Below are positions 17,969-29,008 of a DNA stretch of 64,000 bases, piece after piece. The notes under the pieces are model-generated. The model was not told the DNA's origin. It made no database searches and saw nothing but the letters and a program-made list of their open reading frames with translations. The stretch's first letter is position 1, and each line of letters starts with the position of its first letter. The position numbers and the translations under genes are program-made. The stretch comes from Leucobacter zeae. GTDB taxonomy: Bacteria; Actinomycetota; Actinomycetes; Actinomycetales; Microbacteriaceae. Location of the stretch: positions 1 through 64,000 of the forward strand of contig NZ_QYAB01000003.1 in the NCBI RefSeq assembly GCF_016758175.1, given 5' to 3'.

Positions 17969-18073
17969 AGCATCAACGGTGCGTGCTGCGGACGCCGCCG
18001 GGCGCGCTGACCGACCCTCTGCCGACGGAACTCGGCGGTGCGCCATACGAGCACCGCCGGGCGCGGACCGACC

Positions 18074-20418
<2,345 letters not shown>

Positions 20419-20493
20419 CCCTCCAGCCTAGTCCTCGGGCGGCGGGGGCCGCGCCGGGCCGCACCCGCCGCCGGCTCCCGCCGCCTCACCGCA

Positions 20494-21813
20494 TCAGTAG
20501 CTGGTCGCGTAGGCGTCGTACTTCTCCGCGGGATCCAGTGCTTCGACCCGCGCGATCTCGGCGCGCTTCACGGCCACGAACGTGTCGACGAAGTCGCGGG
20601 CGAACCAACCGCTCACGGTCTCGGACCCGGTGAACGCGTCCAGCGCGGCCTGCAGCGTCGAGGGGATGTCGCGGATCCCGAGCTCCGCCCGCTCGGACTC
20701 GCTCAGGTCCCCCGACTCCCCGTGCACGATCGTGGGCGCCGCGAGCCCGCGACGGATCCCGTCGAGCCCCGCGCGGATGAGGCAGCCGAGCACGAGCCAC
20801 GGGTTGGCCGTCGCGTCCGCGGCGCGGTACTCGAGGTTGTACTGCTTCTGGTGGTTCGCCCCGGGAACGTCGAACAGCGGGCAGATGCGCAGCAGCGCCT
20901 CGCGGTTGTTCTCGCCCAGGAAGACGCCGCCCGCGCTCCAACGGTGGGGCACGAGCCGCTCGTACGAGATCGGCGCGGAGGCGGCGAGCGCCTGGATGGC
21001 CTCGGCGTGCTCGAGGATTCCCGCGGCGAAGGATCCGGCGATCTCGGAGAGGTTGCCCGGTCGCTGCGGGTCGTAGGTCACGAATCGGCTCTCGCGATCC
21101 TGCAGGCTGACGTGCACGTGCACGCCGTTGCCGCCGCCGTTCTCCTCGATGATCGGGGCGAACGTGATGCGCTTGCCGAGCTGACTCGCGATGTGCCGCG
21201 TGATCTCGCGGAGGTAGATCGCGCGGTCGGCCGCGACGATGGCCGGCGCCGGCCGGATCGTCACCTCGAACTGGTTCCGGCCGAACTCGGGCAGCCACAT
21301 CTCGGGCTCGAGGCCCGCATCCTGCAGCGCGGCCACCAGCAACCCGCCGAACTCCTCCTCCTCGAGGAAGGACTCGAGCGAGAACGGGGTGTTGACGGGG
21401 CTGCCGCCGTCGTCGCGCAGCATGAACTCGTGCTCGAACGAGGCGATGACGCTCAGGCCCGTCTCCGCTTCGAGGTCGGAGACGGCCGACTTCAGGAAGG
21501 ACCGGGGGTCGTTCTCCCACGGCGCACCGTCGGGAGTGTGGATATCGGCGAGCACCATCGTGGTCTGCTCTCCGGAGTGGTTCAGCGCGACCGTCGCGAT
21601 GCTCGAGACATCGGGCATGAGCCGCAGGTCCCCGACCGATCCGAAGGGATTCGGCGTCACGATGCTCCCGAACGCGTCGATGGCGAGGTTTGCCGGCACC
21701 CAGCCGCAGCCGGTGCTCAGATACTTCTGGAAGTCCTGCTGCGGGAAGGCGCGGCCCCGCGCCTTCGCAGCGAGGTCGGCGGTCAGGATGATGCCGAGCG
21801 GTTCTTTTCTCAC
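20494..21813 (-). CDS. glutamine-synthetase-like ligase
   Basis: A 439-residue protein of the glutamine synthetase superfamily. Core motifs are present: ASFEHEFML (metal Glu), NQFEVTIRP, the GGGNGVHVHVSL strand, NNREALLR, and NLEYRAADATANPWL. It is shorter than housekeeping GlnA and lacks the adenylylation loop as far as I can see. Such paralogues ligate glutamate or another acid to amines. It is the last gene of the minus-strand catabolic locus that also encodes a FluG-type amidohydrolase. Confidence 0.85.
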   Translation of the reverse strand: MRKEPLGIILTADLAAKARGRAFPQQDFQKYLSTGCGWVPANLAIDAFGSIVTPNPFGSVGDLRLMPDVSSIATVALNHSGEQTTMVLADIHTPDGAPWENDPRSFLKSAVSDLEAETGLSVIASFEHEFMLRDDGGSPVNTPFSLESFLEEEEFGGLLVAALQDAGLEPEMWLPEFGRNQFEVTIRPAPAIVAADRAIYLREITRHIASQLGKRITFAPIIEENGGGNGVHVHVSLQDRESRFVTYDPQRPGNLSEIAGSFAAGILEHAEAIQALAASAPISYERLVPHRWSAGGVFLGENNREALLRICPLFDVPGANHQKQYNLEYRAADATANPWLVLGCLIRAGLDGIRRGLAAPTIVHGESGDLSESERAELGIRDIPSTLQAALDAFTGSETVSGWFARDFVDTFVAVKRAEIARVEALDPAEKYDAYATSY

Positions 21814-21910
21814 GATGCGTCCTTACATGTCGGTGATGGAGGTCGGGGTGTTCGGATGGTTCGAGGGGATCGCCCGATCGTCGTGGCGACCCCGGCGCGC
21901 AGCGGGGCAG

Positions 21911-22753
21911 CTACTCCCAGCCGTCGAAGGCCTGGATCCGGCCGAGCGGTTCGGAGCCGAGACTCGCGACGACGCCGGCGACCACGGCCTCGACGAGCGC
22001 GAGCGACGGCACGAGCGAGTCGAACGGGCTCGGCGCTTCGACGGAGCCCGAGACGAGGAAGTCGGCGTGCTTCGCCGCGGGAGACAGCCAGGGGTCCGTG
22101 AACAGGACCGTGCTCACCCGGTGCTCCTTGGCCCGGGCGACGAACGACACGGTCGCGTCCTGATACCGGCGGTAGTCGAAGGCGACCAGCACGTCGCGCG
22201 GGCCGAAGTCCAATAGCGCGAGGGACTTGTCCGAATCCGAGCGGCCGACGAACTGCACGTCCGACCGCAGGAGGCGGAGGTGGATCGTGAGGTATTCCGC
22301 CAGCAACCCGCTGTAGCGCCCCCCGACCGTCCAGATGCGGCGCTTGGGGTCGGAGAGCAGCTGCACCACGCGGTCGAACTCCGAGGCGGGGACCGCATCG
22401 AAGCTGCTCGCGACCCCGTCGACGAAGACGTCCTTCGCGCCGCCGAGCAGGTGGTGGTCCGACGGCGCGGAACCGCCGCGGCTCTCGTACTGGTCGATGG
22501 GCGACGTGGTGCGCTGAGCGATCTCCTCGCGGAGCATCTCCTGCATGCGCGGATACGACGCGATCCCGATCCGCGCCAGCATCCGGAACACGGTCGGCGT
22601 GCTGACGCTCGCCCGCTCGGCCAGCCGCGCGACCGGCTCGAGTCCGGCGACGGGATACTCGGCGATCAGCGCTCTGGCCACCTTCTTCTCCGCCGGACTC
22701 ATGACGTCGAGCGACATCTTGAGCGCATCGGCGAGCGTGCGTGCCTCGTGCAT
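21911..22753 (-). CDS. MurR/RpiR-family transcriptional regulator
   Basis: A 280-residue regulator: N-terminal RpiR-type HTH (about 1-75, with SVSTPTVFRMLARIG), then a SIS-like domain (about 115-240). I start at ATG 22753 because GAGAGAGG precedes it; an upstream TTG at 22774 would overlap the aminotransferase. Its position within the locus suggests that it controls these genes, although a sugar-phosphate effector would be unusual here. Confidence 0.83.
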   Translation of the reverse strand: MHEARTLADALKMSLDVMSPAEKKVARALIAEYPVAGLEPVARLAERASVSTPTVFRMLARIGIASYPRMQEMLREEIAQRTTSPIDQYESRGGSAPSDHHLLGGAKDVFVDGVASSFDAVPASEFDRVVQLLSDPKRRIWTVGGRYSGLLAEYLTIHLRLLRSDVQFVGRSDSDKSLALLDFGPRDVLVAFDYRRYQDATVSFVARAKEHRVSTVLFTDPWLSPAAKHADFLVSGSVEAPSPFDSLVPSLALVEAVVAGVVASLGSEPLGRIQAFDGWE

Positions 22754-22767
22754 GGTCGTACCTCTCT

Positions 22768-24120
22768 CTACCAACCGCGATACAGTTCGATCTCGGCGTC
22801 GGACACGGCGCCGCGGCGCACGTCGGCGATCGCCGCGGCGATGAGCTCCACCGCCCGCTCGCCCTGCGCGGCGGTCAGCGCGAGCGGCGGCGTGAGTTCG
22901 ATCACATTGTCCCGGACGAGGTAGCAGATCGCGCCGAGCTGCCAGGTCCGGTAGATCACGCGCTTCGCGAAGTCGGCGTCTCCCGCGCCTGGCGCGGCGC
23001 TCGGGTCCGTCGAGCCGACCCGCAGCTCGATGCCGAGGCTCAGTCCGCGCCCGCGGACATCGTGGATCTCCGGTGCCCCCGCGGCGGCCTCCCCGAGGAG
23101 CCGACGCAAGTGCTCGCCGCGCTCAGCTGCAGCCGCGACGAGGCCCTCGGACTCGATGACGTCGAGCACCGCCCGGCCGCTCGCAGCGGCGATCGCGTTG
23201 CCCGCGGTGGTGAGCAGCGCACTCGCCGGGGCGATGTCGAGCACCTCTGCCGGGCCGACGACCGCCGACAGCGGCAGCCCGCCGCCCAGCGCCTTGCCGA
23301 AGGTCACGAGGTCGGGCAGCACGCCCTCGTGGGCGAACCCGTGCAGCAGTCCGGTGCGCCCCAGCCCGACCTTCACCTCGTCGCAGACGATGAGCGCCCC
23401 GGCGGCCCGCGCCCGCGCCGCCAGCCCGCGGAGGAACCCGTCGGGCGGGACGACGATCCCGCCGTCGGACTGGTGGGACTCGACGATGACGGCGGCGACG
23501 TCGCCTGCCGCGAATTCCGCCGCGATCGCCGCGAACACCCGCTCGAGCGACGCGGCGTCCCTGACCGGGTCGCCGCTCGCCGCGGGGTAGTCGAGCAGGG
23601 CGCTCTCCGGATCGCCTGCGAGGCCGCCGTCGACGAAGACCCCGCTCACGGCCTGGGCCGAGCCGAAGCCGCCGTGATATCCGCCGTGGAAGGCGATCAC
23701 GCGGCGCCGACCCGTGGCCGCCCGCGCCGCCGCGAGCGCGGAGTGGTTCGCGTCCGTGCCAGCGTGGCCGAGGAGCACCCGGCGATCGGCCGATCCGAAC
23801 CCTCCTGCTGCAGGCGCCGGGGCGGGGACGAGCTCGAGCAGCCGCTCGGCGAGGTCCACGGCGCGGGGATTCGTCGCCGAGAGCACGCTCGCTCCTGCTC
23901 CGTCCGCCGACGCCGTGCGGATCGCCTCGACGACCTTCGGGTGCGCGTGGCCCACGGCGTTCGCCCCCCATGCGGCGGACAGGTCGAGCAGCCGGCGGCC
24001 GGTCGCGTCGACGACCTCGCTCCCGCTCGCGGAGACGATGCTCGCCGGGAAGAAGCGGAGCTTCTGATTCGCGGCGATCACGGCCGCGTCGCGCTCGATG
24101 AGCGAGCCCCCGCCGCTCAT
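22768..24120 (-). CDS. class III aminotransferase
   Basis: A 450-residue PLP enzyme. The PLP-lysine is K276 (TFGKALGGG), the cofactor aspartate is D247 (CDEV), and HGGYHGG is present. Class III enzymes move amino groups from omega-amines or amino acids such as GABA, ornithine and putrescine. Its ATG overlaps the M20D amidohydrolase stop by ATGA. Confidence 0.9.
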   Translation of the reverse strand: MSGGGSLIERDAAVIAANQKLRFFPASIVSASGSEVVDATGRRLLDLSAAWGANAVGHAHPKVVEAIRTASADGAGASVLSATNPRAVDLAERLLELVPAPAPAAGGFGSADRRVLLGHAGTDANHSALAAARAATGRRRVIAFHGGYHGGFGSAQAVSGVFVDGGLAGDPESALLDYPAASGDPVRDAASLERVFAAIAAEFAAGDVAAVIVESHQSDGGIVVPPDGFLRGLAARARAAGALIVCDEVKVGLGRTGLLHGFAHEGVLPDLVTFGKALGGGLPLSAVVGPAEVLDIAPASALLTTAGNAIAAASGRAVLDVIESEGLVAAAAERGEHLRRLLGEAAAGAPEIHDVRGRGLSLGIELRVGSTDPSAAPGAGDADFAKRVIYRTWQLGAICYLVRDNVIELTPPLALTAAQGERAVELIAAAIADVRRGAVSDAEIELYRGW

Positions 24121-25328
24121 GCGCCCGACCCCTGTGCGGCGCGGGCGTCGAGCAGGTCGCAGCCGGCGAGGTATCCGGAGACGAGCGCCAGCGCGAGGCG
24201 GCGGACCGCGTCAGGGTCCGGGAGGAAGTCGGCGCTGTGCAGGCTCGGCTGGGAGACGGCCCCGGGGGTCTCGACTCCGACGAAGGCCATCACCCCGGGC
24301 AGCTCCTCCGAGAAGAAGGAGAAGTCGTCCGCGCCGCATGAGCGCATGGGTTCGCCCGGGGTCAGGCCGAACGACGCCAGCCGCTCGTCGACCAGCTCGA
24401 CGAACTCCGGGTCGTTCTCGAGCACGGGCTCGCCGAGCGTGATCGTCACGTCCGCCTCGACGCCGTGCGCCGCGGCGATCCCCTCGGCGTACTCCCGAAT
24501 GGCGGCGTGCGCGTGCGCGCGATCGGCGCGGTCCATGGTGCGGAGCGTGCCCGCGAAGGATCCGGATCCGGGGATCACGTTCGCGATCTCGCCCGCAGAG
24601 ATCCGCCCGACCGTGAAGACGGCCGGGCGCATCGGGGACACCGTGCGCCGCAGCACTTCGCCGACGCCGACCACCATCTGGGAGAGCACCGGAATCGGGT
24701 TCGCCGCCTCGTGCGGGTACGCTCCGTGCCCGCCGCGGCCGCGCACGGTCACCGCGATCTCGTCGGCTGCCGCGTTCGTCGGCCCCTTGCCGGTCGCGAC
24801 CGACCCGACGGGGATCCGCGGGTGCACGTGCGCCGCGACGACGGCGCCGACGCCGTGGCGCCCCAGGGCACCGGAGCGCACGATGTCGAGCGCGCCGGAG
24901 GGGTACGCCTCCTCGCGGGGCTGCAGGAACGGCACGACGGCGTAGGGCAGCTCGATCTCCCGCGCCAGCTCGGCTGCAGCGCCGGCGACCGCGATGAGCG
25001 CGGCCTGATGCACGTCGTGGCCGCAGGCGTGCATCGCGCCGTTCGTCGCGGCGAAGGGTGCGCCTGTCGCTTCGACGACCGGCAGCGCGTCGAGTTCGGC
25101 GCGGAGCGCCACCGCGGGTCCCCCGGCCGGTCCGATGCGCCCGATGCGGCCGGTGTCCGCAACGGTCTCCATGGGCACCGGCATCCGCTCGGCGATCCAG
25201 GCGGACGTGCCCCCCTCGCGCCCCGAGAGTTCCGGCGCGGCGTGCAGCGATTCGCGGTCCCGGACGGCGGCGGGGATCCGCTCGATCGTCAGAGCTGCGA
25301 GGCGCTCGGCGAACGCGTCGCGGTTCAC
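24117..25328 (-). CDS. M20D-family amidohydrolase
   Basis: A 403-residue metallo-amidohydrolase of the HipO/IAA-amino-acid hydrolase type. HACGHDVH (C102, H104) and QPREEA (E139-E140) supply the metal ligands. These enzymes remove an acyl group from an amino acid or amine. The GTG start at 25328 overlaps the upstream stop as GTGA. It is not an AllC-type allantoate amidohydrolase, whose signature differs. Confidence 0.87.
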   Translation of the reverse strand: MNRDAFAERLAALTIERIPAAVRDRESLHAAPELSGREGGTSAWIAERMPVPMETVADTGRIGRIGPAGGPAVALRAELDALPVVEATGAPFAATNGAMHACGHDVHQAALIAVAGAAAELAREIELPYAVVPFLQPREEAYPSGALDIVRSGALGRHGVGAVVAAHVHPRIPVGSVATGKGPTNAAADEIAVTVRGRGGHGAYPHEAANPIPVLSQMVVGVGEVLRRTVSPMRPAVFTVGRISAGEIANVIPGSGSFAGTLRTMDRADRAHAHAAIREYAEGIAAAHGVEADVTITLGEPVLENDPEFVELVDERLASFGLTPGEPMRSCGADDFSFFSEELPGVMAFVGVETPGAVSQPSLHSADFLPDPDAVRRLALALVSGYLAGCDLLDARAAQGSGA

Positions 25329-26503
25329 GCTGCGGCTCCGGTGGAAACGTGCGCCGGAGACCGGTCGAGGCCGTACGCGACGACCGCGTTCTCGCCGCAG
25401 ATCTTGCGGATGAGCCGCTCGCCGTCCGCGGCGCTCCATTCGTCCGCCGAGATCCACCCGTCGATCACTGACTGCAGACCGGTGCGGAAGAGGTGCGCGC
25501 CCAGGTGGTAGAGCTCGGGCAGGCCCCAGGCGTCCGAGGAGAAGAGCGCCTTGTCGAACGGCGTGAGTTCGAGCGACTCGGCGATGATCTGCGGCGAGCG
25601 CGCGCCGACGTAGTTGATCGCGAGCCCCACGTCGCAGTAGACGTGCGGGAACGCGTGCGCGAGATAGCCGGCGTTGCGGTGGAAGGGGTAGCAGTGCAGC
25701 AGCATCACCCGCGCCCCGGAGGTGCGCGTGAGCCTGAGCCACGCGGTGAGCAGCAGCGGGTCGCACCGGTGCAGGTCGACGTCGGGATCCCCGAACCCGA
25801 TGTGGAACTGGATCGCCTGGCGCTCGTCGACCGCCGACCAGATCCCGAACCGGATGAGCACGGGGTCGGTGATGCGGATCTCCCGACCGCCCTCGATCTC
25901 CGAGAACCAGGCCGCAGCGGCACGGCGCACCTCGTCATCGCTCGGCCGGGCGGGATCGAAGTCGAGCCCGATCCGGTAGGCGGCGATCGACTTCACCCCG
26001 ACCGCGCCCCTGAGCTGCTCGCGCAACTCGGTGCGGAACGCGTCGGGGTAGTCGGACGGCGCTCCGCCCCGCTCCACGACCTGCTCGGCGATGCGCTCGA
26101 GCCGCACGACGGCATCGGCCGAGGCACCTGCTCGGACGGCCATGCCCGCTGGGTCGAGGATGTCGTCGCCGCGATGGCCGGTCTCGATGAGATAGCGGTC
26201 GATGTTCGACGCGCGCAGGAGCCTGGCGTTCACCTCCTCGGGCGCCAGCTCCGCCCGACGATCCAGGTACCGCTCGGCGCTCGCGTGGGGCTCGAGATCG
26301 AGCACGGGACCGCACCAGCGCCGGATCGCCACGCCCAGCTGCGAGTCGAACACGGTCGTCCCGCGGGGAGCCGCCCAGTTCGACTCGGTGATCATGTCCT
26401 CGAAGGCCGCCCGATCGACCCGCTGCTCGACGACGCCGTGGCAGTGGTGGTCGACGAGGGGCACGCCGTCGAACATCGACGTGTCGGGAGGGGTGGGGGG
26501 CAT
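25325..26503 (-). CDS. FluG/NodGS-type amidohydrolase
   Basis: A 392-residue TIM-barrel amidohydrolase (PF04909 group). The N-terminal HxH is in DHHCHG (18-23). The middle and C-terminal parts (QFHIGFGDPDVDL, LLHCYPFHRNAGYLA, VYCDVGLA, FSSDAWGLPELYHLG) match the amidohydrolase half of fungal FluG and plant NodGS proteins, in which it is fused to a GS-like domain. Here the GS-like gene is separate, four genes downstream. The GGAAGGAACC site before ATG 26503 supports the start. Confidence 0.82.
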   Translation of the reverse strand: MPPTPPDTSMFDGVPLVDHHCHGVVEQRVDRAAFEDMITESNWAAPRGTTVFDSQLGVAIRRWCGPVLDLEPHASAERYLDRRAELAPEEVNARLLRASNIDRYLIETGHRGDDILDPAGMAVRAGASADAVVRLERIAEQVVERGGAPSDYPDAFRTELREQLRGAVGVKSIAAYRIGLDFDPARPSDDEVRRAAAAWFSEIEGGREIRITDPVLIRFGIWSAVDERQAIQFHIGFGDPDVDLHRCDPLLLTAWLRLTRTSGARVMLLHCYPFHRNAGYLAHAFPHVYCDVGLAINYVGARSPQIIAESLELTPFDKALFSSDAWGLPELYHLGAHLFRTGLQSVIDGWISADEWSAADGERLIRKICGENAVVAYGLDRSPAHVSTGAAA

Positions 26504-26618
26504 GATGGGTTCCTTCCGGGCTTCAGTGGTGGGGTTCGCTCTGGCGAGGCGGGTCGGGACGGTGCGCGCCGTGACGGTGGGTGCGCTGCGCGGCTCGTTG
26601 CGGCGGACGTGCAGCAGG

Positions 26619-28064
26619 CTAGTCGAGGTCCTCCACCGAGAGCCTGCCGCCGATGCGTTCGGCGAGCTTCGGCCTCGCGAGGATGATGACGAGGCCCACG
26701 AGGCACCAGGCGCCGGCGATCCAGGGGAAGTAGGTGTAGGGGGCCGATTGACCGATCACCTGGACCGCGTAGACGCACGCGAGGTAGAGGAGGCCCAGGA
26801 CCGGCAGGATCGCCTCCCACTTCGGGATGCGGGTGCGCCCGCGGAAGACGTGCACGATGACGCCGACCGAGGTCATGCCGTAGGCGACCACCATGCACAG
26901 GGTCGCGATGGTGGCGTACCAGTAGTAGGCGTCGAAGGCCGAGCCGCCGAACGCCGCGATCCCTCCGGCGAGCGCGAGGGCCAGCACGATCGTGGTGAGC
27001 ACCGCTGCGGTCGGCACCCCGGTCCGCGGGTTCGCGACCCCGAGGCGCTTCGGTCCGAATCCGTCGCGGGCGAGCGCGTAGATGAGGCGGGCGGCAGCCG
27101 CCGTCGAGCTGAGCACCGACGCGAAGGCGACGACGAACGCGATGAAGGCGATGAGCAGCGCGTACTCGCGGCCGATGTAGAGGGTCGAGAGTTCGGTGAG
27201 AGTGGAGTTCGCGCCGGCGAACGCGGCGACGCCCGGCGCATCGGTGCCGTACCCGATGGTCTGGGCGAACATCATGACGACGTAGAGCAGCCCCGCGACG
27301 ACGATCGCCCCGAGCAGTGCGCGCGGGATCACCCGACGCGGGTTCTCGGTCTCCTCGCCGAGGGAGGCGCCGGATTCGAAGCCCGCCCATGACAGGAACG
27401 CGAAGACCGATGCGGTCAGCACCGCGGTGCCGCTCGCGTCGCCGGGGAGGAAGGTGCTCCAGTCGATCGTGGCCGCCTCGACGGGGCCCGTGCCGGTGCC
27501 GACCTGCCAGAAGATGACGGCCGCGAGCACGACCATCGCCAGCACTCCGAGCGATCCGATCACGAAGAGCACGCGGGTCACGATGCGCGACTCGCGGATG
27601 TTCAGCGCGACGACGAGCACCGACACCACCAGCGCGACGAGGATCCACGGCACGGCGCGGAGCCCCCCGCCGAACTGCTCCGCCCAGGCTTCGAAGAAGA
27701 CGCCGGTCGCCCCGAGGATGCAGGCCGCGAAGAAGAGGTACGTGCCGAGCAGGGCGAATCCGCCGAAGAACCCGGCGCGCGGACCGATCGTCGCGCCGGC
27801 CAGCGCGTACACCGAGCCCGCGTGCGTGAAGTAGCCGGTGAGGCGGATGAAACCGTAACCGACGAGCAGCGTGCCGATGAAGGCGAGCGCGAACGTGAAC
27901 GGGACCGATGTGCCGACGAGACCGGCGACGCCGATGCCGTTGAGCGCCATGGCCATCACCGGGCCCATGAACCCCACGGACAACGCGGTGACCTCCCAGA
28001 TGCGGAGCTTGCGCTTCCCCCGGGCGGCGGCCTCCGGGCTTCTGCTGACAGGGGTTTCTGACAT
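26619..28064 (-). CDS. APC-superfamily amino acid/amine permease
   Basis: A 481-residue transporter with 12 hydrophobic segments and the APC pattern (GIGVAGLVGTSVPF; FLSWAGFESGASLGEETENP). It is predicted to import an amino acid or polyamine-like substrate for the downstream amidohydrolase, aminotransferase and GS-like genes. The ATG at 28064 follows AAGGAG at normal spacing. A 9-bp inverted repeat lies in the divergent promoter region upstream. Confidence 0.9.
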   Translation of the reverse strand: MSETPVSRSPEAAARGKRKLRIWEVTALSVGFMGPVMAMALNGIGVAGLVGTSVPFTFALAFIGTLLVGYGFIRLTGYFTHAGSVYALAGATIGPRAGFFGGFALLGTYLFFAACILGATGVFFEAWAEQFGGGLRAVPWILVALVVSVLVVALNIRESRIVTRVLFVIGSLGVLAMVVLAAVIFWQVGTGTGPVEAATIDWSTFLPGDASGTAVLTASVFAFLSWAGFESGASLGEETENPRRVIPRALLGAIVVAGLLYVVMMFAQTIGYGTDAPGVAAFAGANSTLTELSTLYIGREYALLIAFIAFVVAFASVLSSTAAAARLIYALARDGFGPKRLGVANPRTGVPTAAVLTTIVLALALAGGIAAFGGSAFDAYYWYATIATLCMVVAYGMTSVGVIVHVFRGRTRIPKWEAILPVLGLLYLACVYAVQVIGQSAPYTYFPWIAGAWCLVGLVIILARPKLAERIGGRLSVEDLD

Positions 28065-28140
28065 GCGTGCGGACTCCTTCGTCTCGTGATGCGCGGCAGC
28101 CCGTACGCGGGGCGCGACCGACGCCTTGAATGTACAACAC

Positions 28141-28175
28141 GATACGGAATCAATGCAATATCCAATTTCCGTATC
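28141..28175. promoter_or_regulatory. candidate operator GATACGGAA-N17-TTCCGTATC
   Basis: A perfect 9-bp inverted repeat with a 17-nt spacer lies in the divergent region between the APC permease operon and the DUF6941 gene. Its arms resemble the ACGGAAT/ATTCCGT arms of the site at 31282, so a related repressor may act on both loci. Confidence 0.5.
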
Positions 28176-28278
28176 ATTCAGAACGAGCGCTTCGGTCGTG
28201 CCGGGGTTGCCGCCCGCCCACCCGATTCCCCGGTCGAGCATGCAGAATGGGATCCGACCAACTGCGGAGGAGACTCGG

Positions 28279-28704
28279 ATGAGGATTGCAGCAGCGTTCC
28301 TGGCGGACGCGGCGAACGTGCGCGAGGGAACGCTGAGCGTGCTCTCGGGGTTCGTCAACGCGATCAACCGCGAGTCGTACCCGGCGAAGCTCGGCGCAAC
28401 GCTCGTCGTCGTCGTGGAGTACGACGAGACCGAAGCGCGCCGCGGCGACCACGAGCGCACGTTCCGCGGGCGATGCGAGCCGACCGCGGGCGGCGCCGAG
28501 GTGTTCTCCTTCGAGGGCAGTTTCAGTCTCGGCGGCGGAAACGACAGCTTCGGCTACATTCCGATGCTGTTCGAACTCTCGGAGGCGCAGGTGCCGATGC
28601 CCGGGAGCTACCGCATCGTGTTCGAAGGCGTCGGCCTCGAGCGGGTCGATGTGCGCTTCTACGCGAACTCGACGTCGATGCCGCCGCTAGACGACGACGC
28701 CTGA
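28279..28704 (+). CDS. DUF6941 family protein
   Basis: A 141-residue protein beginning MRIAAAFLADAANVREGTLSVLSGFVN, the conserved opening of DUF6941 proteins of unknown function. It appears all-beta. The ATG at 28279 follows GGAGGAG. It stands alone, divergent from the APC permease locus. Confidence 0.75.
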   Translation: MRIAAAFLADAANVREGTLSVLSGFVNAINRESYPAKLGATLVVVVEYDETEARRGDHERTFRGRCEPTAGGAEVFSFEGSFSLGGGNDSFGYIPMLFELSEAQVPMPGSYRIVFEGVGLERVDVRFYANSTSMPPLDDDA

Positions 28705-29008
28705 CGCCGCCGCGACTCGCTGCGCTCCGGAGCGCACCGGCCCACGGACGGGCGCTCAGTCGCAAGGAGCCGCCGACTCACGAAACCACCGGCTCACGAA
28801 CCATTTTGCTCATGCGACCACTGGCTCATTGACGCACGGCCCAAGGCCCGACCGGCTCACGGCGCCCGGACCTACTGGCTCACGGTGCCGCAGATGCGCG
28901 GAGCCACAGATGCGCGGAGCCGCAGAGACACAGAACGGCAGAGCGGCAGAGCGGCAGAGCGGCAGAGCGGCAGAGCCACGGTCCCCGGAACTCACGACCG
29001 GCCGCACG
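28705..29008. repeat. degenerate and tandem repeat region
   Basis: No gene here. The first half carries decayed copies of a GGCTCACG/GGCTCAT motif roughly every 30 bp. Then come two 16-bp units (CAGATGCGCGGAGCCA, 28891-28922) and five 8-bp GGCAGAGC units (28937-28976). Such slippage tracts mark non-coding, rapidly changing DNA. Confidence 0.7.

Noticed and set aside
24117..25328. Allantoate amidohydrolase (AllC)
   Set aside because: The protein has the M20D (HipO-like) ACGHDVH signature and lies in a different locus without the urate operator.
28891..28976. Coding tandem-repeat protein
   Set aside because: 8-bp units shift the frame at each copy and no start or ribosome site fits.
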